23,555 bases of DNA from Trichomonas tenax (taxonomy: Eukaryota; Parabasalia; Trichomonadida; Trichomonadidae): contig JALKBU010000814.1 of the NCBI GenBank assembly GCA_023091735.1, positions 1-23,555 on the forward strand. The letters are read 5' to 3'. A program made the translations under genes and the position numbers. The notes beneath the pieces were generated by a model. That model ran no database searches. It worked only from the letters and a program-made list of their open reading frames with translations, and was not told the DNA's origin. How positions within the stretch are numbered: the stretch's first letter is position 1; each line of letters begins with the position of its first letter. Positions 17,395-23,555 of the stretch are shown here, one piece after another.

Positions 17395-18411
17395 AATTTT
17401 TCAAGTGGGAATACTATATAAATTTGGATTAATGATAAAAATCTTGGATATATTTGTTTGCAGGTGTTACCAGTGTCAAAGTGATAAAGTTGACGAATTG
17501 GGATTTCAGCAACACAAAATGAAGTCTGATAAAACTGATAAAAATTTTAAGAGGATCTTTAGTAACTATCTTGAAGATTTCTTTTGATTTGTCATCAATT
17601 TAACAATCAATTATTTGGTATTGGTCTTGTTCATGAGAGAACAATCTTAAGCATTTATTTCCTTCAAAGTAGCACCTTGAAATGTTATGAATTTTATGAC
17701 AATTTTGTTGGAGATATATTAATCCCAATTCACGTAATATATTTTTGCTCAGTATTTGAATTACTTATATAAGAATTATAACTTTCAAATCCCCTCACAT
17801 TCATATATTTTGTTATCACACAACGAGAATTTTCTGCAACTATAAGTGAAAATTTGAAGATAGGAGGAATGCTAGAAACGTGGAATGAACAAGTGCTGAT
17901 TCTCAAGGCAAAATTTTGTGACAAATTTAAAGAAATGATTTTTTGAATTTGTGATAAATAAATGTTTGGTACAGTGATATCGTAATCGCCACAATTGAAA
18001 AAAACGCATTCCTCACAATAATTCATATTGTAATATAACACCACCAATTTGCTTTGTATTTCCATGATTTGAGCAGTTTCTTAAACAACAAAATCGAATA
18101 ATGAGATCAATACTGTTTTTAGCATAAACTGCTCCACCATAGTTTTGATTAATTGATACATCAAAGAATACATTTTCATTTAAAGCAATTGTTAACCTTG
18201 ACTGTGTTTCACATGTTACTGCTCTAAAATTGAAATCAGAAAAAATGAATTAGTGATAAAAAATTTCCACCATTAAATGTTGTGCTATTTTTTGTTTGTT
18301 TAATTGCAGGCTTTGAATTCGGAAAGTACTCTCTCCATATTGTAAGATCAACTTCATGAATCACAAAATTGATTTTTTACATTTCATTTTGCATTTAGAG
18401 TTTGGTTTCAT
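17395..18411 (-). pseudogene. Pmp-like beta-helix surface protein, copy B, broken
   Basis: This copy is homologous to copies A and C. By position the start would be the ATG at 18411, but a one-base shift puts it out of frame with IHEVDLTIWREYFPNSKPAI. The frame changes again before FNFRAVTCETQSRLTIALNE, where NYGGAVYAKNSIDLIIRFCC carries the GGA(I/V) and Cys-pair motifs. A further shift leads to the longest open part, 18065-17730: NYCEECVFFNCGDYDIT, then YLSQIQKIISLNLSQNFALR. The conserved tail (KIVTKDPLKIF onward) is present to about 17395 but frameshifted, with the expected Cys-Tyr replaced by Cys-stop. Neighbouring plus-strand open frames are shadows. Confidence 0.6.
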
Positions 18412-18541
18412 CCTAAAACATTAATCTGCATGCATTAGTAATGAATTTGAGATTAGAAAAGCAATAGTCATTAATATTCATTGAGCATAAAAATAAATAA
18501 ACTATTCATTATACTTTGAAATCCTATCTGACACTTAAAGG

Positions 18542-18545
18542 TTTA
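18542..18545 (-). terminator. Candidate poly(A) signal TAAA after BspA stop
   Basis: The minus strand reads ATG TAA TAAACC, so a TAAA abuts the stop codon. This is the position known to work as poly(A) signal in Trichomonas vaginalis. Confidence 0.35.
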
Positions 18546-21011
18546 TTACATTATTATCATAACATAATATTGAACACAGTTGAAGCGTTGAACTTTGACT
18601 GCACATGTTTGAATGTCACAGTCGCGAAGAGCACGAATTGGAACTGAGGCAGAAATAAGTTGTTGACGGAATGATAAACTCTTGTTCTGGAAAATGATGC
18701 CACATGAAAGTTTAATGCAGCCGAGGAATGCGTTCTCACCAATAGTCTCGACACACAGTGGGATGTTGATGTATCGAAGATTGACACAGCCTTCAAATGC
18801 ACTTCGACCAATCATAGTGACACAGTTGTCTGGAATGAGGATTGTCTGAAGATTGACACATCCGATGAATGCACTGTCCGCGATGTACTTGACTGTGTAT
18901 GCCAGAGAGAAGAAGTTCGTTTTTGACGCAGGTGGAAATGCAATCATCTTAGTCTTCTCTTTATTGTAAAGTGCACCGAAGTCACTCAAAAAATATTCTG
19001 AACTGAATTCGCTGATCTTTGAGAACATAACACAGCCATCGAAAACGCCAAAGTCGATCGTTCTCAACATCGACGAAGATGTGATTCGAAGTTCCTTCAG
19101 ATATTGGCATCCTTTGAAGCACTGCATCCCGAGCTCTGTGACGCTGTCTGGCAAATCAACAACTGATATCATTGTGTTCTGGAATGATTGGACACCGATA
19201 GAAACAATGTTCGAAGGGAATGTGAAATTATTCAAAGAAAAACATCCATCGAACATGTTTGACGGAATTCGAGCAGGTGCGAAAATACTCAAAATGTTTT
19301 TGTTAGTGATTGAATTAGATTCAAAAATGACGCTAGTCAATCCACAGTCACTGAAACATCCGATTCCAACATCTGTGACAAGATTAGAGATTGTGACTTC
19401 CATCAAACTCGTTAACTGTGAGAAAACATAATCACCGAGAACAATATTCGATTTTGTGCTGAACAAAATATCTGTCACTCTGTTGCATCCTTTAAAAGCT
19501 TGAGCATTAATTGCAAGAGAATAGATTGAATGGAATTCGATTGACGTGATTAACGTTTCCTGGAATGCACTCTCTCCAATGTAAACCAATTTCCCTCCAA
19601 ATACAATTGGTTGATAAATTTTGGTCCTGTAGAATGCGTTGATTCCGATTTTTGTGATATTGGAAAAATCGAAGAATTTCAATAAATTAGTGCACGATTG
19701 AAATGCATAATTTTCAATAATTTGTAACTGCGATGTTCCAGAACATTTAACTTCTGTTATCGATGTTTTGCCTTTAAATGCTGCTGATTTAATCGATCGC
19801 ACTGTTGATGGGATTGTGATTGTTGTATTAGAACCAAAGTATTGTGAGATAAATGTATTGTTTGTATCCATCAAAAGATAATCATTTAAGTAGATCGCTG
19901 AATTATCCGCAAATCGAAACTGTGCTTTTGGTGAATTTTCAATTATGCTGCCTCCAAGATTCTTTATGTTTGCAGGGAGATATATGTCGACTAAGTTTGG
20001 GCATGAAGCAAATGCATAATCAAATATTGTAGTGACATTATTCGGTATTATTATGCTTGTTAATCCCGATTTCATAAACATTTCTGCATTAATTGTTGAT
20101 AATTTAGAAGGCAATTGGATATTAGTTAGAAGTGAACAACCTTTGAATGAAGCACCACCTATTTCTCTTACTGAATCAGGAATTGAAAATGAACTTATAA
20201 AGCAGCGCGCAAATGCAAAATATGAAATTGAAGTCACTGAATTTTGAATATTGATGCTCGTTAAATGAGAGTTTGAAAAGCAAAATGAAGAAATAGTAGT
20301 GACTGTACCTGGAACTGTAAATGAACCTCTAACTCCAGATGCAAAATAAATAATAATTGTTTTTGAAGGATTATATAGTGCCTTATTGGATTCGATAAAA
20401 AAATTTGAATTAGATGGATCAATATCAATAGAATTGACGTAATAATTCTCTTTGAAAAAGTCTGCATTAAACGTTTGAAGATTTGGTGGAATTGTTAAGC
20501 TACTAAGGTTACATGAATTGAATATTTCATAACTAAATGATTTTATCAAACAATTTGGTTCAAATGTAACGGTTGTCAATCTCCTATTAAATGCAAATGC
20601 TTGCACACCAATTGTAGTAATGCTTGATGGGATTCTAACTTTTTGTATCAGCAACCAATTGAAACAGTTTGCTTCTATTACTTGAATATTAGGTGGTAGA
20701 ATTAGTTCAGACAATTTGTAGCAAGTTGAAAATGCATTGGAACCAATTTTTGTTAATTTTAGACAATTACTAAAATCAATGCTTGTTAATTTTGTACATT
20801 TATAGAATGCATAAGATCCAATTGTAAGTAGATTTGAATCAGAAATGAAACTTACATTTGTGATAACATTTGAAACTAGTTGAAAGCAGTAATCTCTGGA
20901 AGTATTTCCATATATGACTTCGCACGAAGACTTGATTGCGACATTCGGAGTGTTTTCTGTCCAATATTTAAGTAATTTACCATTATCTTGGTAAGGTTCT
21001 ATCTTTTTACA
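18546..21011 (-). CDS. BspA-like leucine-rich-repeat surface antigen, 5' end lost
   Basis: The frame is open for 821 codons, from after a TGA at 21012-21014 to the TAA at 18546-18548, and is built of LRR_5/BspA units of about 23 residues (TIGSYAFYKCTKLTSIDFSN). The first 60 residues (YQDNGKLLKYWTENTPNV, then SRDYCFQ) match the usual BspA region just after the leader. A non-LRR linker beginning (A)LYN/AIYL recurs near residues 212, 372 and 680. The C-terminal 50 residues are Cys-containing, with no membrane anchor. No in-frame ATG occurs before residue 311, and no signal peptide or ATG is found upstream in other frames. The gene is therefore 5'-decayed, uses a non-AUG start, or carries an error. 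Such proteins are surface or secreted adhesin-like factors. A TAAA begins at 18545, directly after the stop. The 3' half is visibly more GC-rich than the 5' half. Confidence 0.78.
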   Translation of the reverse strand, partial: CKKIEPYQDNGKLLKYWTENTPNVAIKSSCEVIYGNTSRDYCFQLVSNVITNVSFISDSNLLTIGSYAFYKCTKLTSIDFSNCLKLTKIGSNAFSTCYKLSELILPPNIQVIEANCFNWLLIQKVRIPSSITTIGVQAFAFNRRLTTVTFEPNCLIKSFSYEIFNSCNLSSLTIPPNLQTFNADFFKENYYVNSIDIDPSNSNFFIESNKALYNPSKTIIIYFASGVRGSFTVPGTVTTISSFCFSNSHLTSINIQNSVTSISYFAFARCFISSFSIPDSVREIGGASFKGCSLLTNIQLPSKLSTINAEMFMKSGLTSIIIPNNVTTIFDYAFASCPNLVDIYLPANIKNLGGSIIENSPKAQFRFADNSAIYLNDYLLMDTNNTFISQYFGSNTTITIPSTVRSIKSAAFKGKTSITEVKCSGTSQLQIIENYAFQSCTNLLKFFDFSNITKIGINAFYRTKIYQPIVFGGKLVYIGESAFQETLITSIEFHSIYSLAINAQAFKGCNRVTDILFSTKSNIVLGDYVFSQLTSLMEVTISNLVTDVGIGCFSDCGLTSVIFESNSITNKNILSIFAPARIPSNMFDGCFSLNNFTFPSNIVSIGVQSFQNTMISVVDLPDSVTELGMQCFKGCQYLKELRITSSSMLRTIDFGVFDGCVMFSKISEFSSEYFLSDFGALYNKEKTKMIAFPPASKTNFFSLAYTVKYIADSAFIGCVNLQTILIPDNCVTMIGRSAFEGCVNLRYINIPLCVETIGENAFLGCIKLSCGIIFQNKSLSFRQQLISASVPIRALRDCDIQTCAVKVQRFNCVQYYVMIIM

Positions 21012-21204
21012 TCATTGACACTTTTTGTTGCCTTAATAAACCGAATATTAATTAGAATTTTTGAGATTTCCAAGAAATGAATATATATTTAAATCTAAAT
21101 TAAGTATTACAACACACAATTAACGACTCCCTTGAAGTTTACATTATTATCATAGAGGTGCTTGAAACTGGGATGCAAAAAGTTTAAAAAATAATTGTTG
21201 ATAA
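21012..21204. other. Spacer upstream of the BspA frame
   Basis: This AT-rich stretch should carry the missing BspA start and leader. The minus-strand frames here give no hydrophobic signal sequence, and the nearest ATGs (around 21019) run into a stop at once. No other gene is seen. Confidence 0.5.
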
Positions 21205-21392
21205 GCCTCTATTATCATTACATATTTTTGAACATAGTTGAATCATTGAACTTTGACTGTGCATGCCTGAATGTTACAGTCACGAAAGCACGAATTGGAA
21301 CTGGGATCGAAATAAAATGTTGACAAAATGATTCACTATTGTTCTGTAAAATAATGACACATGAAAGTATGATGCAACCGAGGAATGCATAC
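21205..21392 (-). pseudogene. BspA-like 3'-end fragment (duplicate)
   Basis: This is a duplicate of the last 60 or so codons of the BspA-like gene at 18546-18730. It gives YAFLGCIILSCVIILQNNSE and then PVPIRAF, matching NAFLGCIKLSCGIIFQNKSL and PVPIRAL. A one-base loss after that shifts the final residues. The upstream part of the gene is missing: similarity stops at about 21392. It is a dead fragment lying downstream of the tail of Pmp-like copy C. Confidence 0.7.
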
Positions 21393-21507
21393 CGTCAGCA
21401 ACTCATTTCATTTTTCACTTATGGTTGGGATTCATCTTCAAGCATTGGCTTAGTCGCAATGAAATAATTTTACGATGCTGCTTGATATTAAAATCACTTT
21501 TTTGAGC

Positions 21508-22532
21508 TTATTCAATTAGGAATATTGTGGATATTTGGATTAATGATAAATTTTTTGGATATATATGTTTGCAGGTGTTACAAATGTCAAAGTGATAAAG
21601 TTGACGAATTGGAATATCAGCAACATAAAATGATGTTTGATAAAACTGATAAAACATTTTAATTGGACCTGTAGTAACTATCTCAAAATTTTCTTTAAAC
21701 TTGTCATCAATATAACATTTATTTATTTGGAATTAATCTTGGCCATGTGAAAACAATCTCAAGCATTTATTGCCTTCGAAAATGCATCTTGATATATTAT
21801 CAATTTTAAAAACATCTTGCTCCAAATTGATCAATCCATAAGCTTGATCCGAATTTGTGTTATTACAATAATTATTATAATACTCATTTCCTCTTATTCC
21901 ATTATAATGTGTCATAAAGGAATGCGACAAACATTGGACAATCATTGATAGCTTGTATATGCAAGAAGCAGTGATTGTATGAAATGAACAAGAAGTAATT
22001 CTTACAGCAAAATTATGTGAGAAGTTTAAAGAGACCACCTTTTGAATTTGGGAAGAATAAATATTTGCAACAGTGATATCGTAATCTCCACAATTAAATA
22101 GAACACATTCCTCATAATAGTTCAAGTTGGAAGAACTAGATAAGGATGTACATATAACACCACCAGGTTTTTCTGTATTTCCATGATTTGAGCAATTTTC
22201 ATATCAACAAAAACGAACAATGAGATCAATATTGTTTTTAGCATAAACCACCATAGTTCTGAAAAACCGATACATTCAAGAATACATTTTCGTTTAGAAC
22301 AATTGTTAACCTTGACTGTGTTTCACATGTTATTGCTCGAAAATTGAAATAAGAAAAAATGAATTAATGATAAAAAATTTCCATCACTTAAAGTTTTACT
22401 ATTTTTTGTTTGTTTAATTACAGGCCTTGAATTTGGAAAGTATTCTCTTCATATAGTAAGATCAGATTCATGAATTAAAAAATCATAGTTCAATTGATTA
22501 CAAATCAGCTTAAGATGATAGTTGAGATTCAT
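21508..22532 (-). pseudogene. Pmp-like beta-helix surface protein, copy C, broken
   Basis: This is the most complete copy. The ATG at 22532 gives MNLNYHLKLICNQLNYDFLI, then HESDLTI, an in-frame TGA where copies A and B have Trp (TIW), and REYFPNSRPVI. Frame changes follow around RAITCETQSRLTIVLNENVF and NYGG. From about 22280 one frame runs to 21733 with only one TGA, replacing a Cys of the RFCC motif. It includes NYYEECVLFNCGDYDIT, YSSQIQKVVSLNFSHNFAVR and ISRCIFEGNKCLRLFSH. The C-terminal region resumes after a shift as CYIDDKFKENFEIVTTGPIK, then FYQTSFYVADIPIRQLYHFD and NTCKHIYP, ending at TAA 21508-21510. It supplies the best template for the family C-terminus. It is the closer relative of copy B; the two segments are near-identical in places even in their tails. 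Confidence 0.65.
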
Positions 22533-22675
22533 CTACAAACATTATTTTGCACGCAGAAACAATGTATTTGTTATTTGACATGTGTCATCAGTGAGAAATT
22601 AAAAATTTTACATTATGAAAAATAAACTATTCAATTGACTTTTATATTTAGTCGGACATTAATTTGTTTATTACA
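21508..22675. repeat. Segmental duplication, unit 2
   Basis: Partner of 17395-18552, in the same orientation and about 4.1 kb away. Similarity ends where the BspA deletion junction (about 22675) begins. Confidence 0.7.
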
Positions 22676-22872
22676 GCAGGTGTGAAAATACTCAAAATGT
22701 TTTTGTTAGTGATTGAATTAGATTCAAAAATGACGCTAGTCAATCCGCAGTTGCTAAAACATCCAATACCTATTTCTGATATAAATTCAGGGATTGGGTA
22801 TCTTCCAAGCAATCTAAAATTTGGCTGAACAACTTGACAATAATATTCTTCAATAAAAACATCAATTTTCAT
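22648..22872 (-). pseudogene. BspA-like internal fragment fused to foreign ends
   Basis: The 74-codon frame has an ATG at 22870-22872. Its core (IGIGCFSNCGLTSVIFESNS, then NKNILSIF) duplicates the BspA-like gene around 19270-19380. The N-terminal 30 residues (MKIDVFIEEYYCQVVQPNF) do not match that gene. On the 3' side the sequence jumps at about 22675 straight to the equivalent of 18552, removing the roughly 720 bp that should lie between. The result ends in a new tail (VINKLMSD). It is a deletion product of a second BspA copy, unlikely to be functional. Confidence 0.65.
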
Positions 22873-23555
22873 TTTTCACTAAATCTATCAACAATAGGTG
22901 AGTATCATTTAATGCAATGGTATCATTAAAAGCTACTGATCCATAATATCATATATTATTTACTTAAAATAATTATAAAAGATATGAAATCATATCGAAT
23001 CAAAAGAAGCATGCAAAAAATAGGAGTTGAAATCTAGGCATGATATATATCAATATTCTTATAAAGAAGGAAGTGTAATGAGCTGTACAAACGAAATCGA
23101 AATCTTAAAAGAAGTTACTGAACATGCTCGCTATGATAATTTCAAAATTTAGTAAGAAATATGTGATCATAATCAATCAGAAAAGGAATTTAATGAGTAT
23201 GTAGTTTCGATATAATGGTGACATAACCTGGCAAAAAACGTCATGTAAATATCACAAAATATGGAATCTTTGTCAATCTGCCAAGTAAAACTCAGATAAT
23301 GTCAACTTAAGTTGATTCAACTTCCAAAGAGCAAAAACAAGATAATCTTTGAAATTTATTCATTATGAGTAGCTGTGGCCTCATAGTGAAGGATGACCTG
23401 GTGATCTAGCAGAGATGCATCCAGATGACTATTCAACAGAAGCATGATTCGATGCATGGCGAGGTCGACCTGAGACTTCCAAAGCCCTCGAGTGGCCAAG
23501 CCAGGCCCTAACAAGAACCCACTTATTGATTCAATTTTTAATACACATTACATTT
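22873..23555. other. Right-end spacer with a short coding trace and GC-rich patch
   Basis: No intact gene is seen. An ATG at 23078 opens 24 codons (MSCTNEIEILKEVTEHARYD at the start) before TAG at 23150. The same frame continues with protein-like bits between stops, which may be a relic. From about 23370 to 23520 the sequence turns markedly GC-richer (ggcgaggtcgacctgagac, ccctcgagtggccaagccag). In one plus frame that patch reads AEMHPDDYSTEA, a stop, FDAWRGRPETSKALEWPSQA. I cannot identify it. Confidence 0.35.

Larger units (their letters stand above)
17395..18552. repeat. Segmental duplication, unit 1 (pairs with 21508-22675)
   Basis: Colinear similarity runs from the Pmp-like tail (shared words such as tgtcaaagtgataaagttga), through the gene, across the spacer (aaataaactattca, then gtttattaca) to the 3' end of a BspA copy, in both units. 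Because coding and spacer sequence are both shared, one block was copied rather than two genes independently. Confidence 0.7.

Noticed and set aside
17405..17772. Two plus-strand 60-codon frames
   Set aside because: They are antisense to the Pmp-like copy B C-terminal region, which has homologues in copies A and C; the first lacks an early conserved start.
19081..20247. Plus-strand frames opposite the BspA gene
   Set aside because: They are antisense shadows of the LRR repeats.
1..23555. CRISPR arrays, rRNA genes, bacterial-type operators or ribosome binding sites
   Set aside because: No regularly spaced direct repeats, no rRNA-like conserved stretches, and the gene content is eukaryotic.

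Overview
The window looks like nuclear DNA of a trichomonad parabasalid (Tritrichomonas or Trichomonas type; I cannot settle the species). The evidence is very AT-rich spacer DNA, intron-free genes, several BspA-type leucine-rich-repeat surface protein genes and relics, a tetraspanin, and a eukaryotic/archaeal-type prolyl-tRNA synthetase with C-ending codons in an AT-rich setting. TAAA tetramers at or just after some stop codons also fit the known trichomonad poly(A) signal.

Layout. 1-905 is spacer. 906-1286 (minus) is the open 3' part of an unknown gene with a 40-bp tandem repeat. 1541-3079 (plus) is prolyl-tRNA synthetase. 3712-4569 (plus) is an LRR/LRRcap protein. 5119-6483 (minus) is a broken Ig-like repeat protein. 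6718-8293 (plus) is a broken BspA-like gene. 8368-8535 (minus) is an unidentified relic. 9408-10055 (plus) is a tetraspanin. 10446-11522 (minus) is a RAD23-like ubiquitin receptor that converges on the tetraspanin.

11.9-13.5 kb holds no convincing gene but is dense in structure: two related repeat copies with purine tracts, a 26-bp perfect palindrome, a long hairpin and inverted GGTCTGGTCTT ends. 13634-16172 is bounded by long terminal inverted repeats, with a 69-nt core differing at 2 positions, and encloses the decayed remains of a minus-strand gene. I read it as a probable, apparently undescribed, transposon-like element.

16.3-22.9 kb is a surface-protein gene graveyard, all on the minus strand. 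Three broken copies of one family with chlamydial-Pmp-like FxxN and GG(A/S)(I/V) motifs alternate with one long BspA-like frame and two BspA fragments. The arrangement shows a duplicated [Pmp-like + BspA] segment that then suffered a large deletion. The long BspA frame is open for 821 codons but has no ATG near its N-terminus. The last 0.7 kb is mostly spacer ending in a GC-richer patch.

Four genes look intact and housekeeping-like: ProRS, the LRR protein, the tetraspanin and RAD23. They form no operon-like unit; the rest is repeat and pseudogene DNA typical of expanded trichomonad genomes. All comparisons are by eye; no database search was possible.
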